Source: Hygrophila difformis
Lineage: Eukaryota > Streptophyta > Magnoliopsida > Lamiales > Acanthaceae
Reading direction: 5' to 3'
DNA length: 64,000 bases
Assembly (NCBI GenBank): GCA_030278955.1
Contig: JAOANR010000002.1
Location: forward strand, 16,479,672-16,543,671
Below are positions 54,885-64,000 of the stretch, one piece after another. Both the position numbers and the translations under genes were made by a program. The notes below the pieces were generated by a model, which was given only the letters and a program-made list of their open reading frames with translations, was not told the origin of the DNA and searched no databases. Every line of letters begins with the position of its first letter. Within the stretch, counting starts at the first letter, position 1.

Positions 54885-54982
54885 GGTTGGATTGATTCCA
54901 TGAATTCAAGAAAATAATTCCGGAAATTAAAGCAATTTAAAATCCGGAATAATTTTCCCAAACAAGTGGAATTGATCCAACC
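54885..54982 (+). other. Stem-loop downstream of the post-pol ATG
   Basis: The left arm GGTTGGATTGATTCCA (54885-54900) pairs with TGGAATTGATCCAACC (54967-54982), 14 of 16 as Watson-Crick pairs. An inner ATTCCGGA/TCCGGAAT pair extends it. Element 1 has the equivalent arms at 63741-63754 and 63824-63837 with different but still complementary inner bases. Confidence 0.65.
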
Positions 54983-55161
54983 TATCTTATGCAAGTAGGA
55001 TTTTATTAATTCAGCCCGTCATAACATAAAAATGTTTTGAACTAAAATTTTCTGAGTCCAAAATAAATAAAACCAACTGAGGCCCAATTTCATCTACTCG
55101 GGCCCAGTCCGCAGAATTTTGAAAATTTTGAAATCTGAGTGTCGACGGGAGTCAACTCAGT

Positions 55162-55327
55162 TACGACGCAGTCCTTAACTACGACGCTATCCTATAACGT
55201 CGTAGTAAATGGATAGCGCCGTAGTACCCCTTCATCTCACTCCCGACCTACGACGCTACACTGAACTACGATGCTACACCAGCGTCGTACCAATAGTATA
55301 GCGTCGTAGGACAAGTATAGCGTCGTA
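55162..55327. repeat. Internal palindrome cluster upstream of the F-box gene
   Basis: Two cassettes of the LTR2 type: forward 55162 and 55180, reverse 55195 and 55214; forward 55249 and 55267, reverse 55280, 55299 and 55318. Reverse sites are 19 bp apart throughout. It ends 17 bp before a TATA box, the same arrangement as cluster 1 of the LTRs. Confidence 0.9.
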
Positions 55328-55344
55328 ACAGCATTTCTCCCGTC

Positions 55345-55352
55345 TATAAATA
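55345..55352 (+). promoter_or_regulatory. TATA box of the F-box transcription unit
   Basis: TATAAATA in GTCTATAAATACCCC, followed by a CT-rich leader (CATTCTTCTTCCCC) and an ATG at 55470. Confidence 0.7.
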
Positions 55353-55469
55353 CCCCAACCCATTCTTCTTCCCCATTTTCACTCTTCACTCTCATTTTTC
55401 AAACCCACTTCCCTGTGAGAGAGCGCACAGTTCTTCGCAACTTTTTTCCTACCAAAACCAGGGGATACT

Positions 55470-57434
55470 ATGGCAAGATTTTTCAGACTTTTTCCAAACT
55501 TGGGACCGATGCCTCCTTCTCCCCCAAGGGGAAGATCGGAGTAAGATGTCTCATTTGGCCCTCCCATTCTCGAGTTCCCCCCTATTTTGCAATTTTGTTT
55601 GGTATTTAGTGTCTTATGTTTGTAAATAACCTGTAGTAGCATAATGTGCCTTGTTTGCTTTCTTATTTTCTTGTTTTTGGTTTTGTTTGCTTTCGGTTTT
55701 AAGAGGGGGAGTAGTTTCAGTTTTCCCTTTGATACTACCTGTGTTGGCCGAGCATGATATGGGATGTGGATGTTTGATTTTGCTGCTGTTTAAGGATAAA
55801 TATGTTTAAAAACTTGTGGAGCTTTTGATTTCTAAAACCCACAAAAACTTTGGTTAAGAGCAGTTAGGGTTTGAAATTTTTGAAACCCAAAATCTGAGAA
55901 ATCAAACTGATGAGCATTAGGGTGTTGTTTTGAGCACCATGATGTTGTTAGTTTCTCTAAGATTTTTAAAAGCTCGAGTGTGTATTTTTGTTCAAACCTT
56001 GTGAGGTTTAATTTTGTGTTAATAATGATTTATGCTTGCTGTTGTGGGTGAAGGGAGCATTCATTTGGGTGTTCTTTTTGGCATACCTGTTGGCAGCATG
56101 ACAAAATCTTTTGGGAATAAATGTTTGCTTGTTTTTGGAAACATGGTACAAGCACCCAATGGGAGCTTACCACTTTTCAATAAAAGTGACCTTTTTGAAA
56201 TAGACAAAATAGTAGGTAGTTCTTTCTATTTAAGATTGACCAACCTATTTTGTTCCCAATGGAACATAAACTAGTGTAATAAAATAGCAGTCTCTTCTCA
56301 TCATGTAGACTGTTATCACTTAGAAAATTCCAAAAATTGGGACCACAAAATCCCACCTTTTATTAAAACAAATCTGGTCAACCTTTATAAAATTAAAAAA
56401 TGATTTTCCCTTATTTTTATCACTTGAACTGCCCATTTCTCGTCCAAACAGTTCAAGTTGAGCAGTTCCGAGCCGCCGCGTCACCAATTCACATTCATCG
56501 ATTCCATTCCATTGCACTTTCAATAATCACCTCGAGATTGTTTAAAAATTGGAAAATCAAGTTTTTGGGCCCTATAGCCCATTAAAAAGATTTTTGGTCT
56601 TTGACCATTTTTGTTTTACCTATGCTTTATATTAAAATTCAAGTTGGAAATTTGATAATCTCACATCTAGAGCAAAGCTCTAAATGTGAGGATGTTGGTT
56701 TCCAAACTTGAATGGTTTCTGAGAAAATTATAAAAATTGGATTCATCACCCTCTATCTTTTCAGGGACAACATTTTCCAAATCCCGGACCCAGTGCCCGG
56801 AGGGACCCAGCTGCTGGATCTTCCATTGCAGCTGCTAGGAGAAATCCTCTCCCGAATCGGGGAGGATGAGATGAAGGAAGTGTTCAGAGCTAGGGAAACT
56901 TGCACAAAGCTGAGGGACGCAGGCGATCTCACAATCGTTTACAAGCGATGCGAACTGGAACTCTCCTCCGTGAAAATGTGGCAACAACGTATTCGGAGGC
57001 AGAAGGAGGAATTTCTGCAAAAATGCATAGAGGCAGAAAATTTCAACCTTCAGATCGTCCCGGCAATAGAAGCATTTACAGGAGGAGATGAAGAGCAAGC
57101 CTGCGAGATGCTGCGACTAGGGATAGAGGATAATCACAAAGCGTCAATTTTCGTGCGAGGACTGATGTTGTTGAGTAAGCACGATGAGAGCCAAGTTCTT
57201 CTAGGGATAAAAATGATAGAGAGAATGGCAACTGATAGATCAGTCCTGGCCTACACAGCCACCAACACCATCTCATGGCTGGCAGATAACCTGGACAACC
57301 CTGGTCTATTTGGAGGCCAAGTAATTCGGAACTACTGCCCAAGGGGGCGAGGACACCCGGTAGAACACAACGGCTGGTGCTTGCGATGTGACTTAACAAA
57401 CTTAATCTTCTGGAGCAGAATCTTCTTTCCCTAG
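55470..57434 (+). CDS. F-box protein gene (At2g35280/At1g67623-like) inside element 2, two exons
   Basis: Exon 1 is 55470-55540 (ATG in GATACTATGG; donor GTAAGA) and exon 2 is 56765-57434 (acceptor TATCTTTTCAG; stop TAG). The joined frame encodes 246 aa without a break. A Pro/Arg-rich N-terminus (PPSPPRGRS) precedes an F-box (about residues 37-80: LLDLPLQLLGEILSRIGEDE, VYKRCELEL), then a helical Sel1-like region (about 100-200: EACEMLRLGIEDNHKAS-type repeats, LLLSKHDESQ) and a terminal C-x2-C motif (NGWCLRCDL), the layout of the At2g35280-like F-box family. F-box proteins recruit targets to SCF ubiquitin ligases through SKP1. It has its own TATA box and a promoter with the element's palindromes. 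The exon 1-intron join is inferred from splice signals and frame agreement. The intron carries a hairpin/purine motif. Alternatively the ATG at 56712 could be used, without exon 1. Confidence 0.8.
56664..56699 (+). other. Third hairpin plus purine motif, in the F-box intron
   Basis: CTAGAGC-AAA-GCTCTA stem followed by AATGTGAGGATGTTGG. Same layout as at 49192 and 54743, with a different stem sequence. Confidence 0.7.
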
Positions 57435-59007
57435 GACTGAAGGAAGGGTTAATCCTAAAATGCTTTATATTATTTAATTGTAAACATCATATGAGGGAGT
57501 TATTCTTTTGTGCGCAGGTTCGTACTAACTGCATAAGAATCTCTTGTAAATGATGTAATTTATCGCTCTCCATGAATGGAACTAAAGCTCTGAGATCCGC
57601 AAACAATTTTTATTTATTTCCTTTAAAAAGATGTCTGACAATCCGAGATGAATAAGTGACTGTCAGGCCAAAAATATGCTGTTGACATACTCCGTATGTC
57701 AGCAGTGCCTCTTTATTGCTTTAAATTTAATAACCAGCAAAAAGTATGCATAAACCTGCTCTAAATTCACATGTTGAATTTAGGCTCGTGATTAAATTTT
57801 CAAAATTTAAATTGGGATAATATAAATTGAGAATATGCATGACATGAATTTCTAAGGTTTTGAGCTATAAAAATTTAATGATGCGATCAGCTTATTGGGT
57901 AATAAATCTTCATGTTGAAAATTTCGATTGAATAAATTGTTAGAATTAAGCTTTGATTAAATTTGAGAATATTGTATGACATGAATCAATCCAACCTTGT
58001 GAGAATTAAGCCATGAGTCATTTTCACTCATTTATTTTCTTTGATGTGTGAATCAATTTGATTAAAGGAAACTAGAACTTGCAATTGGGACCGATTCAAG
58101 ACCATGCCATATTCCCGAAATCGAGCATATGATTGAGGCACCTAGAAAACCAAAATTTTGGCCTTCTTTTGAAATCCAAACCCAAAATATTTTTCCCATA
58201 GGATTAACCACTCTGAGCCTTTAAGCCTAATTTTTCTTTGAAGCCCTCTATATTTTTCCTAGCCTATAAAAAGACCAAAAATTCAAACGCAAGTGTGCAA
58301 GAATGAATTTTGTCAAGGCATTACAAATTTTGATCGTCAAAGAAAATATCAATCGGTATTCAAAAACCCGATCAAAAAAAAATGTTGAATTTAATTCAAC
58401 ACAAATAAATTGCAAATGACAATGCAAATTAGACTTAGTCAAATGTCATGCAATAGAAAAAGAAAAACAAAAGAAAGAAGAAACATTGATGATCATAAAT
58501 TTTAAATAAAAATGCCAAGTTATGATAGTATTTATTTTTGCCACTTCTTAGCCCAATAATTCCCTTCCTCACCAAATGTTACAACCGTATGCCCCATTAC
58601 AACCCTTAAATAAGACCTCATGATCTCGATTTGAGGAAATGAGCCGGTGGCGAGTTGGTCTGATTGCAAGCTTATGGGATAGTTTAATTGAATTTGATTA
58701 TGAGCGTTCATGATTAAACCCCATTTGAGAGTGTGTGAATTTTCCGATTCTCTTATATGTGAGACTCTGTTCCATTAATTATATTTGTGTCATACCTTAA
58801 TTCTCACTCTTAATCTTTGCATCTTTCAAACATGATGTTCATGAAGGATTGACAATAATGCTTGATTTGTAGGCCCGATGTAGTGAGCAAGTATCATTTC
58901 ATTAAACACTGCAATCAAGGGAATTCAATACTCGTAATTTTTTATTGTCTTATCCCAATCCAAAAAGAATGTGATTTATGAAGCCACGAAAATGAATTGA
59001 ATATGTA
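57435..59007 (+). other. 3' region of element 2 after the F-box gene; no further ORF
   Basis: AT-rich DNA. The first 200 bp may be the 3' UTR of the F-box transcript. I see no open frame longer than about 60 codons with a recognisable domain. Confidence 0.45.
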
Positions 59008-59074
59008 GAGTCCGTGTTCTCGGGAACATTGACTCTGAATGCTCGGGGACGATCAATATTAAATGTGAGGATGT
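59008..59074 (+). other. Hairpin and polypurine tract before LTR3
   Basis: GAGTC-cgt-GTTC-tcgg-GAAC-att-GACTC (59008-59035) is a nested stem. AAATGTGAGGATGT (59061-59074) directly precedes the LTR start, so the GTGAGGATG motif is the real polypurine tract of this family. Confidence 0.8.
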
Positions 59075-59360
59075 TGATAATGGCCAGAAATGTCCATTAT
59101 TTTCAATCCATTTCCGTGTCTGAAACGGGCATTTGATCGCATTCCGGTCTTATATTAAATAAGAAAGCAATAGAATTGGACTGATTTATGCATATCTGTA
59201 AAAATATTGAGCTGGTATGAAAAATGCATAAATTTGTAACTTTGTTACACATTTATGCCAGAAAAATCCAAAAACATGAGAAAAAGAAAAGAAAAGAAAA
59301 AGGAAATAAAAAGATGGGAAAAGAAATGAAACCCACAAAAATTCGATATTTTCAGGAAAT

Positions 59361-59626
59361 TACGACGCTAGCCACAATTACGACGCTGAGCATGTATAGC
59401 GTCGTAGTCGAGTATAGCGTCGTAGGCAGAAATGGAGGCAAGATTCTGAAGAAGAAGAGTTACGACGCCGAGCATAGCGACGTAGACCAAGTGTAGCGAC
59501 GTAACGGAGTATAGCGTCGTAGGCTGTCCATTTAGAGACAAAGAGTGTTTTGAGATGGAAGACTACGACGCAGTACCCATAGCGTCGTAGTGAAGATAGC
59601 GACGAAGCCAAGTATAGCGTCGTACC
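59361..59626. repeat. LTR3 palindrome cluster 1
   Basis: Copy of the LTR2 cluster at 49552-49816 with a few substitutions inside half-sites (for example TAGCGACGTA for TAGCGTCGTA near 59475). Confidence 0.9.
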
Positions 59627-59683
59627 AAGCTGCAGAATTCAAATTCAAAGGCCTGAGGGCCCATGGGCCTAGGGTTTCTCGCC

Positions 59684-59691
59684 TATATATA
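59684..59691 (+). promoter_or_regulatory. TATA box of LTR3
   Basis: TATATATA in the same context as in LTR2. Confidence 0.7.
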
Positions 59692-60342
59692 GAGGTGTTG
59701 ACTCCCTAGTCTTGTCACTTCACTTCATACATTCCCTACACTTGGAGGCAACTGGTGTTTTTGAGCAGTGTGTAGTTAGGTTAGTTAGTTAGAATTTATT
59801 TCTTGTATTATTTAAATTATGCATGTAGTTTAGTTTAGTTTAGTTTGTATTTTGTTTAGATTAGTGGTTTTCTCTATGTTTCCCGATTAGTGTAGCCAGT
59901 TTTATACTTATTTCAGTTTTGTTAAACTCTTATTTAGGTTTGAAATGCCCAAATGATGGGTATTATCAAACCATTTTATGAAAAATGGGAAGTTAAGCTT
60001 CAAAGAGTCCCAAAAACATGAAATGGAAATAATTCCATGGATTTACTTGCTTTATTTTTGGTTTAATGACCATTTGGTCATTTTATTTTCTTTTGCAAAT
60101 GGGTTTTCTGTCTTCTTTCTTTCTTTTTGGTTCTTATGCATTCTCTATGGTTGAAAACCCTTATTTGGGTTTGTGGTTCATGGGTGTGTGTTTTTAGCTT
60201 ATTATGCCATGTTTTTCTACATTTTGGCTTACTGTTTCCTGTTACTTTATTACTGTTTTGCATTAATGAACCATGAACTTGAAAACAGGGTTTGCAATCG
60301 TAAAGATTGCATTACCCGACCAACAACACAAACTGAGTTAGC

Positions 60343-60983
60343 TACGACGCTAACCGCCTACGATGTTATCCACTGATAGTGACGTAGGGCAGAGTTTGAC
60401 GTCGTAGTTACTTCAGAATGTGAACAAAATTTTGCCCTACGACACTAGACCTACGACGCTATCCTTGCATAGCATCGTAATGTTTGTCTAGGGTCGTAGG
60501 ACCCCAAAACTCTTCATTTTCATAAAAACCTACCTACGACGATATGACCACGACACTGTCCTATGATAACGTCGTAATTTAGTGCATAACGTCGTACCCT
60601 CCCCTTTTTCTAACTCTTCAGAAAATCCACCTACGACGCTACACCTACGACACTATCCTAGGATAGCGTTGTAATTTAGTGTATAGCGTCGTAGCAACTT
60701 CTTTCTCTTTCCAAACCATCTCTCCTCACTATGACGCTAGACCTTACGACGTAGACCACGTTTAACGTCGTAGGGCATGCATAGCGTCGTTGCACCTCTA
60801 TTCTAAACTCCCATGTACGACATCAACACTACGACGCTACCTTAGGATAGCGTCGTAATCATGTTTAGCGTCGTACATAAACACTTTAAACACCAAAATT
60901 TTTACCTCTATCACCACTCCATGACGACGCTGTTCCAACAACGCTGTCTTAGGATAGCGTCGTAAAATCTGTATAGCGTCGTA
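60343..60983. repeat. LTR3 palindrome cluster 2
   Basis: Copy of the seven-cassette cluster of LTR2. Most half-sites are retained; scattered changes include TACGATGTTA, TAGCATCGTA and TAGCGTTGTA, mostly C-to-T or G-to-A. Confidence 0.9.
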
Positions 60984-63675
60984 ATTGGCAGTTTCTGCCA
61001 GATTTTCCATTTCTCCATTTTCTTCATTAATTAATTGAACCCTTAAGTCAATAATTAAAGATCATAATTAGCAATGATTAAGATCGATAATTACTTTGAT
61101 TAAAGCATCTTTGTTCAATTCCCCCTAAAATATTTTTCTATAAACAAAACCTTAATGCCTTAAATAGATAATCCGGACTGTAATTAATTATGGTGTGAAG
61201 GATTATTTAAGACATTAATTATGGATTGATTCCATAACCTTGCATGAGAAACCAATGTCTCTCATACAAGGCCCTTTCTTTATTTCTATTTTATTTCATC
61301 CTTTCTCGTGATGTATGAACGAACAGTAAGAGATATTACAGAATAATGTCGGCAAACGGTCCCCTCACCGGGAAATGAAGTAGCCCGTAATCTGTGTATT
61401 AATTACTGTTTGTTATTTTGCATGGTTTGGATAATAACTAACGAGGTCAGGCGAACGGTCCTTTCACCGGGAAATGAAGTAGCCACTCGGTTAATTACTA
61501 TCCAAATACAGTTTTATTCTCTTTATCTTAATTTCCAAACCCAAATTCCAATCTGTAATATAAGTTGGTTAATATCTGTCAATATTAGCTAATGAATATT
61601 GCTGAAAGGAAGCATGTAGGTTTTTGTCAGAATTCGCAGACAGTAGGGGCCCAACTGGTAGCGACACTGCCATTTTAGGGTTTCTGCTGTCTAAATTCGC
61701 TCCATCCGAGTGGTTGAGAAGTTGGAAAGCAGATGTTTGCATTCCACCTAATTACTCTGCCACCTCTTTTGGCCTCACGGCTACCTCATTCTGTGTTACG
61801 TGTTCTGTCTAAACCCACCATTATATTTTGGGTTGATTGATTTTACACTTCCATATATCTTTATGCATGATATTATTATGTAGCTACTGTGGTCCATAAT
61901 ATTTTGGGATCCTTCCCTTGGACATTAGAAGTCTGGATTTAAAATAGATACTGCATCTTAAACTTCTAACAAGAATTTATTTATAAAATCCGGATCTGAG
62001 TAAGGGATAAATTCCTCAGTTATGTCTATTTCATATTCTGTCGAGGGTTAAATTTTGGGAAATTAGAAGCAGGGTCAGCGATTAGGTCTCTTCTAGACCG
62101 AAAGGGTCTGTGTTCTTATTGAAACTCTAGTACCTGTTTAGGGAATGATTTTCACATTTATTATTTTCCGAAATTGCTATGTGTTGGGACTTTAGTCTTA
62201 ACTATCACACCGAGATGGGATCCACTTGGATTCAAGTACAGTGTGATAGATAATTCTAGAGGAACAATACGTAGGCCTTGGTTATTTTCTAAGATAGGGT
62301 TGAGTTCCTTTCAACTGCTATCCTCTTCTGCCAAAGCCTATTTTTGAGTCCAGAGTGAGTGCATCCGGAACGAACTAACCTATTAGTTCGTTTAATTAGT
62401 TTGTATCTCATAACCACCCGAAAGGAAGTGAACACTGCGAGCGGTTCACCGAGATTCGGGAATTCTTGATCCACGTCCGGTCATCCTGACTGGGGGCTTT
62501 CTTCTACTACCAGTACGAAGCTTTTGAAACTTCCGAGTGATAGGATTTTAAATGCTTTCTTTACCGCTTTCTTTCAATTGCTTTCGTAGAGGTCACTCGG
62601 ATGTGTCTCTAGATCTTCTAACTGCTACTAGGACTGAGAGTTAAGGGATAGTTCAGGGCTTGATTAGAAACTTTGGGTGTGACGCGGGGGAATGATAGCA
62701 GTACTTGGCATTTCAACTAATGACTTGTCAGGTGTTGCTTGGTCACCACAGATGAAATATCATACCCTGGCCGGGGCAGTTATGAATATGTGGTATCTTA
62801 GAACTTGTGGTCCAAAAAACATGTAAACTCACACTGTAAGTACCTGTCTGTTAAAGGGAACATGGTGCTGAGAGCATGAGAATTAGCTTTCTGACAGGAT
62901 TATCCCAAGCAAAGATCTGTGTATAAAAATGAAAGTTTAATTATGTTTTATCTAAACCTTGTCCAATCTTTATTCTTTTCTCCCTGTCCATTCTGTCATC
63001 ATTTTGAATCAGCTTCATAGACACTATAGCGTAGATTTACAGCTTTTATTGTTTTTGTGGAATTATTTCCATCTGCTTTTTAGATTCAATATCAGCATGT
63101 TCTTCAGCTTATTTAACTGCTTTCAGAGTATAGATTAAATTCAGTCATGTAGTTGTTAGTCCAACTTCAAAACGGATTTGAGCAATACGAGTGGAAAATC
63201 TAGTAAAACGACGTGGGACCTGCTTCTATCGCACATCCTCCAGTGAACGATCCGGTCTTACTATAAATTACTGCAATTTTTGACACCGTACGCTTTCGGG
63301 GGCACAGTTTCTTAACACGAGTAATAAAAACGTGACAACCTATAAATATATCCCTAATCCTAACTCCATCTTCATAAATTGGTTTCATTAAGTAAAATTG
63401 AAAACCAGGATGATTAATTTTCAGAAAATACTCATATAGTGGGAATTTGTCAAAAATTTCATGGCAAGGATCTTCATGGCAGGAAATTGTCAAAAGTTTC
63501 ATGCCGGGGAGTTCCACAGCGCCGTTTGAAATCAAAGTTTCCCACATGAGTAATAAAAAGTGTAATATATTCTTAAACCCCTTTCCCATAAATTATAACT
63601 CTTTTCTTTTAATAAATTCAAACTTGATATATTTTATAAAAATACTCGTGTTAACGAAACTTGTCAAAAGTTTCA

Positions 63676-64000
63676 TTTGCCTTGCAGGAATTCATGGAAC
63701 CAACAAAAAGAATGATAAAGCTCCAAAAAACCATGTTCCCGGTTGGATTAATACTAAATTTAATGGAAAGTAATTTCTGAATTTAGAGAAATTTAAAATC
63801 CGGAATAAATCCATAAAATGAGAGTGTTAATCCAACCTAATTTATGCAAGCAATTTGTCATAGAGTAATATTTCTGTTTAAATGTGTGTTTTCAGTATGC
63901 TTATTTTAAGAAAATCCATAATTTCAGAAAATGGTAAAATTTGAAAAGTTTCAAATTTTTCTAAGTGTTGAATGCGATCTATTTTGTATCTCAAATCAAT
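63676..64000 (+). mobile_element. Element 1 resumes: splice acceptor, short ORF and stem-loop
   Basis: TTTGC (target duplication), then CTTGCAG acceptor, ATG at 63694 and a 28-codon frame (MEPTKRMIKLQKTMFPVGL) to TGA at 63780. Stem-loop arms lie at 63741-63754 and 63824-63837. It is homologous to element 2 from 54816 onward. The rest of the element continues past the window. Confidence 0.85.

Larger units (their letters stand above)
49265..63675 (+). mobile_element. Athila-like element 2, non-autonomous, carrying an F-box gene, inserted in element 1
   Basis: Total 14.4 kb, flanked by the 5-bp duplication TTTGC (49260-49264, 63676-63680). LTR2 (4563 bp) and LTR3 (4601 bp) are close to identical (about 2% different in a sampled 300 bp, plus a 37-bp indel near 61750). 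The interior has a primer site, the first codons of gag fused to the integrase region (about 4.7 kb deleted relative to element 1), a post-pol module and a two-exon F-box gene. Confidence 0.92.
59075..63675 (+). mobile_element. LTR3: 3' LTR of element 2 (4601 bp)
   Basis: It starts TGATAATGGCC and ends GTTTCA followed by TTTGC. Close copy of LTR2. Palindrome clusters lie at about 59361-59626 and 60343-60983, and a TATA box at 59684. A 37-bp stretch near 61750 (ATTACTCTGCC...) is absent from LTR2. Confidence 0.92.
37918..64000 (+). mobile_element. Athila-like Ty3/gypsy element 1, split by element 2, right end outside the window
   Basis: The order is LTR (37918-42846), primer site, gag, protease, RT, RNase H, integrase (to 49112), hairpin and purine motif, and the start of a spliced post-pol region (to 49264). 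It resumes at 63676 after element 2 is removed. The gag/pol motifs (for example LCDLGSS in protease and ADHLSRIE after RNase H) and the TGGCGCCGTTGCC-type primer site fit the Athila group. Several frameshifts and stops show it is no longer autonomous. Confidence 0.88.

Overview
The window looks like repeat-rich nuclear DNA of a flowering plant, probably a eudicot. The evidence is an intron-containing SPT4 gene, AT-rich non-coding DNA, and typical plant Ty3/gypsy, Ty1/copia, L1-type LINE, Helitron, SINE and MITE families. I can defend only one clearly intact host gene: the transcription elongation factor SPT4 (minus strand, 24020-26435, five exons). Almost everything else is nested mobile DNA.

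Layout. (i) 1-3207 is the 3' end of a chromovirus (integrase C-terminus with chromodomain, then a 2.6-kb LTR). (ii) 3208-22871 is a Helitron cascade: three plus-strand Helitrons joined 3'-end to 5'-end at 3587/3588 and 13047/13048, with a last 3' end at 22871. Inside them lie two minus-strand Helitrons (3836-5580 and 6489-10314; the second carries spliced gene fragments), hAT, PIF/Harbinger and Stowaway MITEs, tRNA-derived SINEs, and a decayed L1 LINE (16324-21942) that landed inside a MITE. (iii) 22872-28769 is a low-repeat island holding SPT4, with a MITE in its second intron and more MITEs around it. (iv) 28770-37917 is a minus-strand SIRE-like copia element with gag, pol and an extra ORF after pol; its 5' LTR is cut at 37917 by the next insertion. 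(v) 37918-64000 is an Athila-like Ty3/gypsy element (element 1), interrupted by a second Athila-like element (element 2, 49265-63675) with a perfect 5-bp target duplication, TTTGC.

The most unusual material is in (v). The long LTRs (about 4.6-4.9 kb) carry two clusters of about 55-65-bp cassettes. Each cassette has four copies of one short half-site in the order forward-forward-reverse-reverse. In element 2 the half-site is TACGACGCTA/TAGCGTCGTA. In the homologous places of the element 1 LTR it is an unrelated word, CAATTCGGTCTA/TAGACCGAATTG, in the same architecture. The inner pair has fixed geometry: 18 bp start-to-start in all seven cassettes of one LTR2 cluster, and a 22-bp palindrome in four element 1 cassettes measured. 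Symmetry is therefore conserved while sequence has been wholly replaced. Element 2 lacks gag and most of pol. It carries instead a two-exon F-box gene (55470-57434) whose promoter (TATA at 55345) sits just downstream of the same cassettes. Element 1 and element 2 share a post-pol splice acceptor, a short basic ORF and a stem-loop with compensatory changes. I read this as an autonomous/non-autonomous retrotransposon lineage with shared cis-acting palindromes and an accessory F-box protein; the function is inference.

Relative order of events read from the nesting: Helitron E before B before A; the MITE at 15861 before the LINE; copia before Athila element 1 before Athila element 2.
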